From assembly GCA_001464275.1 (NCBI GenBank), contig LNFL01000089.1, positions 1 through 37,317 on the forward strand: DNA of 37,317 bases, read 5' to 3'. The translations under genes and the position numbers were made by a program. This document shows positions 1 through 9,230 of the stretch, in pieces. Origin of the DNA: Actinobacteria bacterium Ga0077560 (GTDB lineage Bacteria; Actinomycetota; Thermoleophilia; Miltoncostaeales; Miltoncostaeaceae). Within the stretch, counting starts at the first letter, position 1, and the number at the start of each line of letters is the position of its first letter. The notes below the pieces were generated by a model. The model saw only the letters and a program-made list of their open reading frames with translations, made no database searches and was not told where the DNA came from.

Positions 1-123
1 GGCCACGTCCTGGTTCGCGCGGAAGGCGCCCGTCTGCCAGAGCATCGCGTCGACAAGGGTGGTCTTCCCATGGTCGACGTGCGCCACGATGGCGACGTTG
101 CGGAGATCGTCTCGGTGAGCCAC
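1..123 (-). CDS. typA: TypA/BipA ribosome-associated GTPase, N-terminal fragment
   Basis: Only the first 41 codons lie in the window; the gene continues past base 1. The reverse strand reads from a GTG at 123 as [20 protein letters not shown] and onward, then [28 protein letters not shown] is the P-loop (G1) motif of translational GTPases, and the following [13 protein letters not shown] is typical of TypA/BipA, a GTPase that binds the 70S ribosome and supports growth under stress. The start is a GTG with no clear ribosome site; a TACCAT box at 132-137 stands eight bases upstream, so a leaderless message is likely. EF-G and LepA share the P-loop but continue differently, so TypA is the better call. 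Confidence 0.88.
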   Translation of the reverse strand, partial: MAHRDDLRNVAIVAHVDHGKTTLVDAMLWQTGAFRANQDVA

Positions 124-131
124 GGCGGGGG

Positions 132-137
132 ATGGTA
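132..137 (-). promoter_or_regulatory. -10 box of typA (leaderless)
   Basis: TACCAT on the minus strand, eight bases before the typA GTG. It fits the TANNNT box seen before several starts in this window. No clear -35 element is seen. Confidence 0.5.
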
Positions 138-289
138 GCGATCTCCCGTCCTCGGGGTCGCCCCCCATGTGCGGGGGAACATCACCGGGAGGCGAGTGGC
201 CCACGCCGACGAGGGGCCTGACGAACCCCGGGGGTGACCCCGCCCGACCCCGGACGCGGAGCGGGACGACCCCTTACCACCGCCGCGCC

Positions 290-295
290 TACGGT
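290..295 (+). promoter_or_regulatory. -10 box of the 42-aa membrane peptide gene
   Basis: TACGGT lies about 38 bases before the ATG at 334. This leaves a leader of roughly 30 bases that holds the GAGGAG ribosome site at 322-327. Confidence 0.4.
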
Positions 296-333
296 GGTTC
301 CACACCCCGCACACGACCACTGAGGAGCGCGAA

Positions 334-462
334 ATGACGGTAATCGGAGTGGTGCTGATCGTCCTGGCTGCGGTCATGGCGATCGGAATCGGCATCGGCC
401 TGCCGCTGTACCTGACCATCCAGGGCATCTGGCGCAACGCCCACCTGCCGCCGGCGGCGTGA
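334..462 (+). CDS. Small single-pass membrane protein, 42 aa
   Basis: A short reading frame of 43 codons including the stop. A strong GAGGAG ribosome site at 322-327 stands six bases before the ATG. The peptide begins MTVIGVVLIVLAAVMAIG, giving an almost unbroken hydrophobic stretch from residue 3 to about 29, then a short polar tail with IWRNAHLPPAA. It is therefore probably a bitopic inner-membrane peptide. I do not recognise a family. It is flanked by typA on the minus strand and the threonine aldolase on the minus strand, so it is transcribed alone, probably from the box at 290-295. The good ribosome site and hydrophobic composition support a real gene. Confidence 0.7.
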   Translation: MTVIGVVLIVLAAVMAIGIGIGLPLYLTIQGIWRNAHLPPAA

Positions 463-467
463 CCCCG

Positions 468-1455
468 TCACAGCTCCCGGCGCAGGACCTCCACCGCGGC
501 GTGCACGTCGGCGGCGGTGACATCCAGGTGCGTCACCAGCCGCAGCTCGTAGATGCCGGTGCACAGCACGCCCGCGGCGGCGAGCCGCTCCACCAGGCCG
601 GGGCGCTCGCCGTCGAGGTCCACGAACACCATGTTGGTCTCCGGCGGGCGGGCGTGGACGCCGGCGAGCCCGGCCAGTCCCTCGGCCAGCCGCCGCGCGT
701 TGGCGTGGTCGTCAGCGAGCCGCTCGACGTGATGCTCCAGGGCATGGAGCGCCGCGGCGGCCAGGATGCCCGCCTGGCGCATCCCACCCCCGGCCATCTT
801 GCGCACGCGGCGCGCCCGGGCGATGAGCTCCCCTGAGCCAACCAGGACGGAGCCGACCGGCGCGCCGAGTCCCTTGCTGAAGCACACCGACACCGTGTCG
901 AACCGGTCGGCGATCGCCCGGGCGCCCGCGTACGGGTCGCCGTCCATGGCGACCGCGGCGTTGAACAGTCGCGCGCCGTCCAGGTGCGTCCCCAGCCCGC
1001 GGTCCCGGGCGAGGTCGGTGGCCGCGGTGAGGTACTCGATCGGCATCACCCGCCCGCCCAGGGTGTTCTCGAGGCACAGCAGCCGGGTGCGGGCGAAGTG
1101 CTGGTCGTCGGGCTTGATCGCCGCGGCGATGTCGGCGAGCGCCAGGGTGCCGTCGGGCTGATGGGCGATGGGCTGCGGCTGGATGCTGCCCAGCACCGCC
1201 CCGCCGCCGGCCTCCCAGCGGTAGGTGTGGGCCATCTGCCCCACCAGGTACTCGTCGCCGCGGCCGCAGCCCCTGTGTTCCCGAGGGGACGAAGAGGGCC
1301 GCCTCCTTGCCCAGCAGCGCGGCGATGCGCTCCTGCAGGGCGTTCACCGTGGGGTCGTCGCCGAACACGTCGTCCCCCACCGGGGCCGCGGTCATGGCGG
1401 CGAGCATCGCCGGCGTGGGCCGGGTGACCGTGTCGCTGCGCAGGTCGATCGGCAT
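468..1455 (-). pseudogene. ltaE: Low-specificity L-threonine aldolase, frameshifted
   Basis: PLP-dependent enzyme splitting L-threonine or L-allo-threonine into glycine and acetaldehyde. The N-terminal part, from ATG 1455, reads [20 protein letters not shown] and on to FVPSGTQG. The rest lies in another frame (intact from 1244 down to 468) and includes [50 protein letters not shown], the PLP-lysine region [12 protein letters not shown] and [17 protein letters not shown]. It matches E. coli LtaE as I remember it almost throughout. Between GTQG and CGRGDEY about eight residues of that protein are absent and only four bases remain, so a net loss of about 23 bases explains both the gap and the shift (near 1270-1280). 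The missing part follows the cofactor-binding SGT loop, so the product is unlikely to work. It could instead be an assembly error. Confidence 0.85.
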
Positions 1456-1461
1456 CCCGGG

Positions 1462-1467
1462 AACGTA
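1462..1467 (-). promoter_or_regulatory. ltaE: -10 box of ltaE (leaderless)
   Basis: TACGTT on the minus strand is followed by CCCGGG and then the ATG at 1455. No ribosome site is present, so the message probably begins at the start codon. Confidence 0.45.
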
Positions 1468-1478
1468 CCCCGGAACGG

Positions 1479-1506
1479 CCTCGGGGGCGCCGAAGCGCCC
1501 CCGAGG
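1479..1506 (-). terminator. Hairpin terminator after the TolB-like gene
   Basis: Arms CCTCGGGGGCGC (1479-1490) and GCGCCCCCGAGG (1495-1506) pair perfectly over 12 bp around a CGAA loop, 25 bases after the stop of the upstream minus-strand gene. There is no U-tract, as is usual in GC-rich actinobacteria. Confidence 0.65.
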
Positions 1507-1531
1507 GTCCCGCGATGCCGCTGTGCTGTGC

Positions 1532-3736
1532 TTACTCGGCGGCCACCGGCACCGGCTTGGCGATCCGCACGCAGCTCACCACACCACGTGCCTTGGCGTT
1601 GTCGGCCGTGGCCGAGGCCACGTTGCAGATCCGCCCCGTGCGGCCGGTCACCCTCGTGGCGACCCGGATGGTCACCGACTGACCCACCAGCAGGTCACCC
1701 ACGCTGAAGCTCACCACGCGCTTGCCGCGCTTGGACTTCTGCAGCGGCGCCTTGGCGTCGCTCACCGCCACCAGCCCCTTGGGGAGCCGATCGGTGATCA
1801 CCACATCGTCCAGGTCCGACTTGCCCGTGTTCTTGACGGTGATCGCCCAGGTCACGATCCCACCCTTGGCGGTGGCCTTCACCGACGGGGTCTTGGTGAC
1901 CCGCAGCTTGGCCGGGCCGCCCTTGGGGTCCGTGATCGGGTCGACCTTCGGGTTGTCCACCGGACGGGTCGGCGCGGGCTTGGCGCCGTCACCGTTGTCC
2001 ACGGTCACCACCGGCGGATCCTTCGGCGAGGGGTCCTCGTCCTTGACCTGCGGACACACCCGCACCGTGGTGAAGTCCTCGTCCAGCACCTTCGGCTCGG
2101 GCAGGGGCCCGATCCCCGACCCGAACGGCACCAGCACGCTGCCCTGCAGCAACCGGGCGGTGTTCTTGTAGGTGCGGCACTTCTGCCCGGGCTTGATGAA
2201 CGTGCGGTACCGGAAGATCGCCGGCTCACTCAGGTCCTCGGCCAGCACCTTCGTGGCCTTGCCGGACATCGTGTCGGTGACCTTCACCGAGGTCGGTCCC
2301 TCGGTGACCTCCTGCGCGTCCTCCCACGAGAGCTGCTTGGCATCCGACACCGGCGACTGCGCGGTGCCGTTGACCGACCAGGCGACCGTCGCCGTGCTGG
2401 TCACCGACGCGGCCGGAACCGCCGGCGCCGAGCAGGCGAACAGGAACGTCGCCCCGCCGTTGGCGGCGACCGTGACCGGCCCGGTGAGCGCCGTCCCGGT
2501 CGCATCCACCAGGTCGCACGTCGCGCCCGGCTGGGCGATGGACGGCGAGATCGACACCGCGAACGGGTTCGGGTTGGACACCTGCACCTGCCCGAAGGAA
2601 GCGCCGCGACGCGTGAGGGTGCGACGCACCTCCACCCGGTAGTCCACCCGCAGCGACCCGTCCTTGGCGTCCCATCCGGCCTTCGTGCTCGCCGACTTCA
2701 GCACCTCGAACCCGGTCACCGCCCGGATCTGCGGATCCACCACGTTCTTGACCACGATCGGCTTCGAGGCGACCGGCTTCACCGGCTGCCAGTCCGGGTT
2801 GAACAGATCGGTCAGGTTCACCGAGCCGACGGCGGCGTTGCCGGTGCCGTCGGGGTTCACGACCCTGAGCGTCCGATCCAGGCCGGTGCCGGCGAGCGCG
2901 TGGGCGATCTTCGTCCCGTCCGGGGCGAACGCGGGCCGGTAGTTCTGCGAGTCGGCCGTGGTGATCCGGGTCTCCGGGTCACCGTCGTCGGCGGGCATCA
3001 CCGCGATACCGGGGTTCCCGCGGTCATTGTTGTCGTTCCAGGTAATCCTGGTGCCATCCGGCGACCAGTCCGGCGACGTGTCGAACGTCGTGTTGTTGGT
3101 CAGGCGGGTCGGTGACCCGGTCCCGTCGGCGTTGATTCGGAAGATCTCCGGAGGCGTGGGGTCGTCGGGACGCGCGTCGAACACCAGCTGCGTTCCGTCG
3201 GGAGACCACTCGACGCCGCCGAAGTTACTGAAGCCCGCGGGCGAGATGGTGCGCACGATCGTCCCGTCGAGCTGGACGATCCGGATACCCTGGATCGCGG
3301 TCGAGTAGGCGATCATGGTGCCGTCGGGGCTCCATGACAGGACGCCACTGTTGGGGCTCGCGGCGTTCCCCGTGCCAGGGATTGTGGTGACGCCGGTGCC
3401 GTCGGCGTTCATGTACGCGATCGCGGGAGTACCACCCGAGTTCACAACGAAGGCGATCTTCGAGCCGTCCGGCGACCAGTCCGACGCGCCCTCGCTCGAA
3501 GCTGGGGTCTGGGTGAGGTTCGTGAGGCCCGTGCCGTCGGGGTTGACGACGTAGATGTCCGTGAGGTCGTTGGTTCGGTCGTCGCCGTCGGGCGTGATCG
3601 CCTGGAAGGCGACCTTGCCGTTGGCGCCTGGGAAGGCGGCGTTCGCGTTCGCCGCGATGCCGAGGGTGATGCCGACCGCCAGGCCGGCGGTCAGGGCGCG
3701 GCGCAGCCCGGTGCCGCGGCGGGGAATGGTGTTCAC
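1532..3736 (-). CDS. Exported TolB-like (PD40) beta-propeller protein with DUF11 domain
   Basis: 734 aa. I place the start at GTG 3736 ([20 protein letters not shown]) because GGAG lies nine bases upstream and a signal peptide ending in ANANA-A follows at once; an upstream ATG would put about 45 charged residues before it. The N-terminal half holds at least six PD40/WD40-like blades with repeated [17 protein letters not shown] and WSPDGT motifs, as in TolB and the dipeptidyl-peptidase propeller. The C-terminal 120 residues form a DUF11 repeat ([36 protein letters not shown]). Such proteins are secreted or surface-attached; no enzyme motif is seen. It stands back to back with the CSLREA gene, sharing a 220-bp control region, and ends in a strong hairpin. 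Confidence 0.85.
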   Translation of the reverse strand: MNTIPRRGTGLRRALTAGLAVGITLGIAANANAAFPGANGKVAFQAITPDGDDRTNDLTDIYVVNPDGTGLTNLTQTPASSEGASDWSPDGSKIAFVVNSGGTPAIAYMNADGTGVTTIPGTGNAASPNSGVLSWSPDGTMIAYSTAIQGIRIVQLDGTIVRTISPAGFSNFGGVEWSPDGTQLVFDARPDDPTPPEIFRINADGTGSPTRLTNNTTFDTSPDWSPDGTRITWNDNNDRGNPGIAVMPADDGDPETRITTADSQNYRPAFAPDGTKIAHALAGTGLDRTLRVVNPDGTGNAAVGSVNLTDLFNPDWQPVKPVASKPIVVKNVVDPQIRAVTGFEVLKSASTKAGWDAKDGSLRVDYRVEVRRTLTRRGASFGQVQVSNPNPFAVSISPSIAQPGATCDLVDATGTALTGPVTVAANGGATFLFACSAPAVPAASVTSTATVAWSVNGTAQSPVSDAKQLSWEDAQEVTEGPTSVKVTDTMSGKATKVLAEDLSEPAIFRYRTFIKPGQKCRTYKNTARLLQGSVLVPFGSGIGPLPEPKVLDEDFTTVRVCPQVKDEDPSPKDPPVVTVDNGDGAKPAPTRPVDNPKVDPITDPKGGPAKLRVTKTPSVKATAKGGIVTWAITVKNTGKSDLDDVVITDRLPKGLVAVSDAKAPLQKSKRGKRVVSFSVGDLLVGQSVTIRVATRVTGRTGRICNVASATADNAKARGVVSCVRIAKPVPVAAE

Positions 3737-3943
3737 GGGTGCGTGCTCCGTGCAGTTGCGGCGGTCCGTGCCTTCGTGGGTCAACGCGCAACGGCCCCTC
3801 TCCCAGGCCCGCAACGTCATCCTGCGACCTCCGCGTCCCGAGCGCGCCGCCCATGCGGCGAGTCTTGCCACCTGGACGGGAGGTGGTTACCCGCGGGTAA
3901 CCGTGGCCATCCAGGTGGGTGGCGCCGCCCCTACGGATGCGCG

Positions 3944-3949
3944 TAGGGT
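3944..3949 (+). promoter_or_regulatory. -10 box of the CSLREA gene (leaderless)
   Basis: TAGGGT, then seven bases, then ATG 3957. With no ribosome site before that ATG, the transcript probably starts at the start codon itself. Confidence 0.55.
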
Positions 3950-3956
3950 CGGCGTC

Positions 3957-5729
3957 ATGAGGCTGGCCAGACGCTTCCTGCTGGCCCTCGGGGCCACCCT
4001 CCTCATCGCCGCCCCGGCGGCCGGCGCGGACATCACCGTCACCACCACGGCGGACGGCCTCGTGGCCGACGGTCAGTGCACGCTGCGCGAGGCCCTCAAC
4101 GCCGCGCGCTTCGCCGCCCCGTACCTGGGGTGCGCGTCCGGGACGGCGGGGCCGGACACCGTCGTGCTCGGCCCCGGCACCCACACGATCAGCGTCGCGG
4201 GCGACGAGGACGGGAACCAGTCCGGCGACCTGGACGTCGGCGCCGCGCAGGAGCTCCGGATCCTCGGCATCGGTGCCGGGGCGACCGTCATCGACGCGGA
4301 CGGCCTCGACCGCATCTTCGACGTTCCCGCCACGACCGCCCTCACGCTGGACAGCCTCACCCTGCGCGGTGGCCGCGCCCGGCCCGGGGGCTTCGGGGGC
4401 GCCGTGCGGAACTCGGGGCGGCTGGTCACGCGCCGGGTGACGTTCACCGACAACCGGTCGGGCCTCGCCGCGCCAGTCCCGCCGGGCGCGCAGGGTGACA
4501 GCGGCGCCGGCGGCGGGGCGATCTCGAGTTCCGGCGGGTCAGCCGAGCTCATCGTCCTGGACAGCACCTTCGACGGGAACCGGTCCTCGGACGGCGGGCA
4601 GGGCGGTCCCTCCGCCACGACTCCGGGCCCGGGCGGCCGGGGTGGCGACGGGGGCGCGATCCTGGTGCTGGCCGGAACGGCCACGGTCCACGGCAGCACC
4701 TTCACCGGGAACCTCGCGGGCAACGGCGGCGCCGGAGGCGGGGGCCTGGCCCCCGGTGGTCAGGGCAGCACCGGCGGCGCCATCGCGGTGTTCGGCGGCA
4801 CCGTCATCATCGCCAACAGCACCTTCAGCGCCAACCGGGCGGGCGAGCCGGGATCCGGCAACGGCAGCGCGGGCGGGGGTGACGGCGGCGCGATCTCCGG
4901 CGGCCTCGGGCCCAACGCCGCGACGACCGTGGCGCATGCGACGTTCTCGGGAAACCTCCGCGGCACCGGCGCCACGGGTGGCAACGCCGTCTCGGGCGTG
5001 ACCCTCGCGGGCGCGCTGTTCACCGACGCGGCGCCCGCCTGTTCCTTCTCCCCGGTCGCCCGGCTCAGCCTCGTCACGCCGGGCGACACCTCATGCCCCG
5101 GCGCGGTCGGGGGCGACGCCCGGCTCGGTCCGCTGGCCGACAACGGCGGCCCCACACGCACGATGCTGCCCGGGGAGGGCAGCGCGGCCATCGATCTGGT
5201 CCCGCAGTGCCAGATCGCCCTGCCGTTCGGGAACATCGACCAGCGCGGCCGGTTCCGCACCGAACGCGCCGGCTGCGACATGGGCGCCGTCGAGGTCGCC
5301 CCGCCCCCGCCGGCCCCGCCGATCATCCCCACGCCGGCCCCGCCGATCATCCCCACCGGCGCCTCCGTCGCCGAGCTGAGCAATCTGCGGGTGCTCCCCG
5401 CGAGTGCCCGGCCGGGCACTCGCAGGACGATCGCCTTCACCCTCAGCGACCCGGCGCGGGTGGTGGTCACGGTGCGGCGGACGGTGACGGGGCGCAGGCT
5501 CGGCCTGCGGTGCGTGGCGGTGCGCCGCGCACCGCGATCCGCGCCCCGCTGCCGCCGCACGGTCTCGCTGAGCGGCAGCATCGCCCGCACCCTCCCGACG
5601 GGACCCGCCCGCATCCGCTTCTCGGGGAGGCTCGACGGCGTCACCCTGCCGCCGGGCGTCTACGTCCTCGCGGTCCGCGTGGTGGGCGGCGCGACGGCCC
5701 TGCGGGGCTTCAGCGTGAGCGGCCCGTAG
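3957..5729 (+). CDS. Exported CSLREA-type beta-helix repeat protein
   Basis: 590 aa from ATG 3957; a longer upstream reading of this frame would run antisense through the promoter of the neighbouring gene. A signal peptide (RRFLLALGATLLIAAPAAGA) is followed by ITVTTTADG and CTLREALNAAR, a variant of the CSLREA motif found at the N-terminus of bacterial surface repeat proteins. Residues from about 110 to 350 hold glycine-rich beta-helix turns repeating STFTGN, STFDGNRSS, STFSANRA. A proline-rich linker with a doubled PPIIPT unit leads to a C-terminal beta-sandwich rich in Arg and Val (RRTIAFTLSDPARVVVTVRR). It is probably cell-surface located, with an adhesive or structural role. No catalytic motif is seen. 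Confidence 0.85.
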   Translation: MRLARRFLLALGATLLIAAPAAGADITVTTTADGLVADGQCTLREALNAARFAAPYLGCASGTAGPDTVVLGPGTHTISVAGDEDGNQSGDLDVGAAQELRILGIGAGATVIDADGLDRIFDVPATTALTLDSLTLRGGRARPGGFGGAVRNSGRLVTRRVTFTDNRSGLAAPVPPGAQGDSGAGGGAISSSGGSAELIVLDSTFDGNRSSDGGQGGPSATTPGPGGRGGDGGAILVLAGTATVHGSTFTGNLAGNGGAGGGGLAPGGQGSTGGAIAVFGGTVIIANSTFSANRAGEPGSGNGSAGGGDGGAISGGLGPNAATTVAHATFSGNLRGTGATGGNAVSGVTLAGALFTDAAPACSFSPVARLSLVTPGDTSCPGAVGGDARLGPLADNGGPTRTMLPGEGSAAIDLVPQCQIALPFGNIDQRGRFRTERAGCDMGAVEVAPPPPAPPIIPTPAPPIIPTGASVAELSNLRVLPASARPGTRRTIAFTLSDPARVVVTVRRTVTGRRLGLRCVAVRRAPRSAPRCRRTVSLSGSIARTLPTGPARIRFSGRLDGVTLPPGVYVLAVRVVGGATALRGFSVSGP

Positions 5730-5775
5730 AGCAGGTGCCCATACCGTTGGTGATGCGCTGACCCGACGACACCGC

Positions 5776-5781
5776 TAGCCT
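5776..5781 (+). promoter_or_regulatory. -10 box of the asparaginase gene
   Basis: TAGCCT. Seven bases further on, where a leaderless start would fall, the sequence reads ATCTTCGGGACC rather than an ATG or GTG. The box suggests that the original start was here and has been lost or misread. Confidence 0.4.
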
Positions 5782-5782
5782 G

Positions 5783-6774
5783 ATCTTCATCTTCGGGACC
5801 AACGGACATCGCCCACGTCTCCCATCGGGAGCCGCCCGGATCTGCACGGCAAGCTCAAGCCCGACCCGAGCCTGCTGACCGATCGCATCTCCGATCTGTC
5901 GGGGATGGACCTGCGCATGGTGCAGCCCTTCACGCTGCCCAGCCCGCACATCACGCCCGGCCATATGCACGAGCTGCGCGACCTGGTGCACGAGCTGGCC
6001 GACGAGGTGGACGGCGTCGTGATCACGCACGGCACCGACACGCTCGAGGAGACCGCGTTCTACCTGCACCTCACCCTCGACACCGAGGTGCCGGTGGTCA
6101 TCACCGGGAGCATGCGGCACGCCAAGGAGCCCAGCTGGGACGGCCCCTTCAACGTGTGGGCGGCGGCCCACGTGGCGGTGGAGCCCCAGTCCCGCGGCCG
6201 CGGGGCGCTGGTGGTGTTCGGCGGGGACATCTTCGACGCCCACACCGTCACCAAGGTCCACACCACGGCCCTGGAGGCGTTCGGCGGGTACCCGGGGCCG
6301 ATCGGCCGGATCGACACGCTCGAGGGCAGGCCGGTGCTGCGGTACTTCGCGCGTCCCGAGAACCGCCTGGCGCTGAACCCGCCGGACGCGACGCCGCGCG
6401 TGGAGATCCTCACCGCGTACGCCGGCTGGCGCGGCGAGGGCTTCGAGGAGGCGGCCCGCCGCAGCGACGGCGTGGTGATCGCCGCCCTGGGTGTCGGCAA
6501 CCTGCCGCCCGACCTGGTGCCGCTGATCGCCGCCACCGACAAGCCGGTGGTGCTGGCCACCCGCACCGACATCGGGGCCATCCTGCCGGTGTACGGCTAC
6601 GAGGGCGGCGGCAAGACCCTGGCCGAGGCCGGCGCCATCCCCGCCTCCTTCCTGAACGCCTTCAAAGCCCGAATCAAGCTCATCGTGCTGCTCGCCCTGG
6701 GGTACGACAACGAGCAGATCGCCGGGTTCTTCGCCAGCGAGCACCGCCACCGCATCGGGGCGCCCGAGCTGTAG
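5783..6774 (+). pseudogene. L-asparaginase, 5' end disrupted by two frame breaks
   Basis: Hydrolyses L-asparagine to aspartate and ammonia. The body from ATG 5905 to 6774 is intact (289 aa) and shows THGTDTLEETAFYL, TGSMR, WDGPFNVWAA, VTKVHTTALEAF, YGYEGGGK and FKARIKL, diagnostic of the asparaginase family. The catalytic N-terminus (TGGTIA in the family) lies upstream in pieces: IFIFGTNG in one frame (5783-5806), IAHVSHRE in a second (5808-5831), and PDLHGKLKPDPSLLTDRISD in the final frame (from 5836). Each junction needs two added bases or one removed. No start codon is visible where the promoter expects it. A protein starting at 5905 would lack the nucleophile threonine and be inactive. 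Local sequencing errors are an equally good explanation. The stop lies one base from the convergent GGDEF-EAL gene. Confidence 0.82.
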
Positions 6775-6775
6775 C

Positions 6776-9094
6776 TCAGACCAGCGCCCTGGCGCCCACC
6801 GGGACGGGCAGGTCCCCGTCCGGGTCCAGCGGCTCCGGGCGGCCCAGGTGGTAGCCCTGCAGCAGGTCGCACCCCATGTCCCCCAGGGCCGCGACGCGCT
6901 CGGACGACTCGACGCCCTCGGCCACCACGGTGAGGCCCAGGTCGTGGCCCAGCCGGATGAGCCCGCCCACCAGCGCCGCCTCGCGCGGACGGTCCATGGC
7001 CGCCACGAACGAGCGGTCGATCTTCAGCTCGTCCACGGGCAGCTCCCGCAGCGTCGCCAGCGGGCCCACGCCGGTGCCGAAGTCATCGAGCGACACCCGC
7101 ACCCCCAGGTCGCGCACGTGTTCCAGACGGGTCATGCCGTCCCCGGCGGCCACCAGGGCGTTCTCGGTGACCTCCAGGGTGAGCCGCGCGGGGTCCGCCC
7201 CGTGCCGGCCGAGCGCCGCGGCCACGCGGTCGGGCAGCGCCGGATCGCGCACGTCCAGCGAGCTGAGGTTCACCGACACGCTCAGCCCCGGGGCCTGGCG
7301 TGTCCAGCGCATGAGGTCGCCCAGCGCGATGTCGAGCACCTCGTCGGTGAGCCGGCAGATCAGCTCGGTGTCCTCGCTCACCGGAAGGAACGCGCCGGGG
7401 GCCAGCAGGCCCCGGTCGGGATGGTGCCAGCGCACCAGCGCCTCCACGGCGATCACCCGCCCGTCCGGGGTTGCCTGCGGCTGGTAGTGCAGCGCCAGCT
7501 CGTGGTCGGCGAGGGCACGCCGCAGCTCGTGCCGCAGGATGAGCCGCTCCGGCCGGCGGCCGTCGAGGTCGGGTTCGTAGACGGCCCACCGCGCCGCGGT
7601 GCGCTTGGCGTGGTACATCGCCACGTCGGCGGCGTGCACCAGGTCGTCGGCGTCCGCGCCGTGCTCCGGGCCGAACGCGACCCCGATGCTCGCACCGATC
7701 GACACCTCGGTCTCGCCCACCGTGAAGGGGGCGTACATCGATCCCAGCAGGCGCTGGCACGCGGCACCGGCCACGGTGGGGTCCGCGTCCGGGATGAGCA
7801 CGGCGAACTCGTCCCCGGCGAGCCGGGCGACCGTGGCGTCGGGCTCCATGACGTGCTGCAGGCGCACGGCGAGCTCCCGCAGCACGCGGTCGCCGGCGCG
7901 ATGCCCGAACGTGTCGTTGAGCGCCTTGAAGCCGTCCAGGTCGAGGATGAGCAGCGTCACCCCGCGGCGGTCGCGCAGCGACGTGCGCAGCTGGCCGAAC
8001 AGCGGGACCCGGTTGGGCAGCCCGGTGAGGGCGTCGTGGCGTGAGGCGTGCTCGTGCCGGGAGAGGCTCAGCTCCAGCGCCGCGCGGGCGGTGCGCTGCT
8101 CGGTGACGTCGCGCAGCAGCACCAGGCCGCCGGCGGTGCCGTCGCGCAGGGTGCCCATGCGCGCCTCCACGGTGCGGGCCGGCAGACGGCCGGGGCTGCT
8201 GAACTCCCACGTCGGCCGGTCCTCGCCGGCGCGCAGCCCCGGGACCACCGCCGCGGCGTCCGTGCCGATCACCGCCGAGGGATTGGTGCCCAGCAGGTCC
8301 GCCGCCGACGGGTTGATGTCCACCACGCGGCCGTGCCGGTCGATCACCACCACGCCCTCGGTCATGGACTCCACCACCACGTCCCGGGCGATCGGCAGCA
8401 GGCCGATGTCGATGTCCAGCATGCGCATGCGCTGCACCAGCCAGAACAGCCCCCCGGTGGCCAGCAACGTCGCCACCGGGGTGGGGTCGTGCAGCCCCAG
8501 CGGACGCGACCCGGTGGAGAGCAGCGTGTTCACGACCAGCGGCGCGGCGACCGCCGCCAGCGACAGCACCCGGTGCCGCAGGCGCCCCTCGGGGGCGTGC
8601 CATACCAGCCACCACAGGCCCGCCATCGCCCAGATCATGAGACCGTAGGCCCACAGCAGGTGGATGAGCATCCACGTGCCCGGCTGGCCGAACACCGGCT
8701 CGGTGTCGGCGGAGATGGGCAGCTCGCGAAAGAACGGGCCCGGGGCCTCGGTGGCCGCCGCGAGGGCGATGGTCACGATGGCCGGGGCCGCCGCCAGGTT
8801 CACCAACAGGCCGGGGACCCGCCACGGCCAGGGCGCGCGGATCATCACCGCCCGCCAGAAGCAGTAGACGATCGTGCAGATGCACATGAACGACACCGTC
8901 ACGGTGAGGCGCTTCACCTCGACGTTGCCGGTGTTGATCTGGATGGCGTTGGCCACGCACCACACCGAGACGCCCACGCACATCACCGCCAGCAGCGGGG
9001 CGCCGGGCTCGCGGCGCAGCCGCACGAGCACGACGAACAGGGCCATCGCGGCGATCGCCGACAGCCCCAGCAGCAGGGTCATGGTTGGACCCAT
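6776..9094 (-). CDS. Membrane PAS-GGDEF-EAL protein (c-di-GMP turnover)
   Basis: 772 aa from ATG 9094; ATG 9082 is also possible. About seven membrane helices fill residues 5-220, resembling the 7TM sensor of some histidine kinases. A PAS domain follows (about 235-330), then GGDEF (about 350-505) and EAL (about 515-755). The diguanylate cyclase signature is AGDEF (426-430), a common variant of GGDEF; no RxxD product-inhibition site stands before it. The phosphodiesterase side is complete: EALVRW at 551, N609, E641, D670-D671, K691, E726 and Q746. It should therefore break down c-di-GMP, and may also make it, in response to a membrane or PAS-bound signal. It follows the PKD gene by 136 bp, separated by a strong hairpin, so it probably has its own promoter. 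Confidence 0.92.
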   Translation of the reverse strand: MGPTMTLLLGLSAIAAMALFVVLVRLRREPGAPLLAVMCVGVSVWCVANAIQINTGNVEVKRLTVTVSFMCICTIVYCFWRAVMIRAPWPWRVPGLLVNLAAAPAIVTIALAAATEAPGPFFRELPISADTEPVFGQPGTWMLIHLLWAYGLMIWAMAGLWWLVWHAPEGRLRHRVLSLAAVAAPLVVNTLLSTGSRPLGLHDPTPVATLLATGGLFWLVQRMRMLDIDIGLLPIARDVVVESMTEGVVVIDRHGRVVDINPSAADLLGTNPSAVIGTDAAAVVPGLRAGEDRPTWEFSSPGRLPARTVEARMGTLRDGTAGGLVLLRDVTEQRTARAALELSLSRHEHASRHDALTGLPNRVPLFGQLRTSLRDRRGVTLLILDLDGFKALNDTFGHRAGDRVLRELAVRLQHVMEPDATVARLAGDEFAVLIPDADPTVAGAACQRLLGSMYAPFTVGETEVSIGASIGVAFGPEHGADADDLVHAADVAMYHAKRTAARWAVYEPDLDGRRPERLILRHELRRALADHELALHYQPQATPDGRVIAVEALVRWHHPDRGLLAPGAFLPVSEDTELICRLTDEVLDIALGDLMRWTRQAPGLSVSVNLSSLDVRDPALPDRVAAALGRHGADPARLTLEVTENALVAAGDGMTRLEHVRDLGVRVSLDDFGTGVGPLATLRELPVDELKIDRSFVAAMDRPREAALVGGLIRLGHDLGLTVVAEGVESSERVAALGDMGCDLLQGYHLGRPEPLDPDGDLPVPVGARALV

Positions 9095-9181
9095 GGACAC
9101 GCCCGGACGTAATCGCGAATCCGGGCGGTGCACAACTGACCGACCCGGGGGGTTTTGCGGGACGCATCCGCCCGCCAAACG

Positions 9182-9210
9182 CATGCGGCCGGCATGGCGC
9201 CGGCCGCATG
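9182..9210 (-). terminator. Hairpin terminator after the PKD gene
   Basis: CATGCGGCCGGC and GCCGGCCGCATG form a perfect 12-bp stem with a five-base loop, about 20 bases after the stop at 9231. A GTTTGG stretch follows on the minus strand. Confidence 0.65.
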
Positions 9211-9230
9211 GTGAGCGATGGAGGGCGGGT

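Noticed and set aside
459-836. Plus-strand frame opposite the threonine aldolase
   Set aside because: It is a shadow of the minus-strand coding sequence without a ribosome site or recognisable domain.
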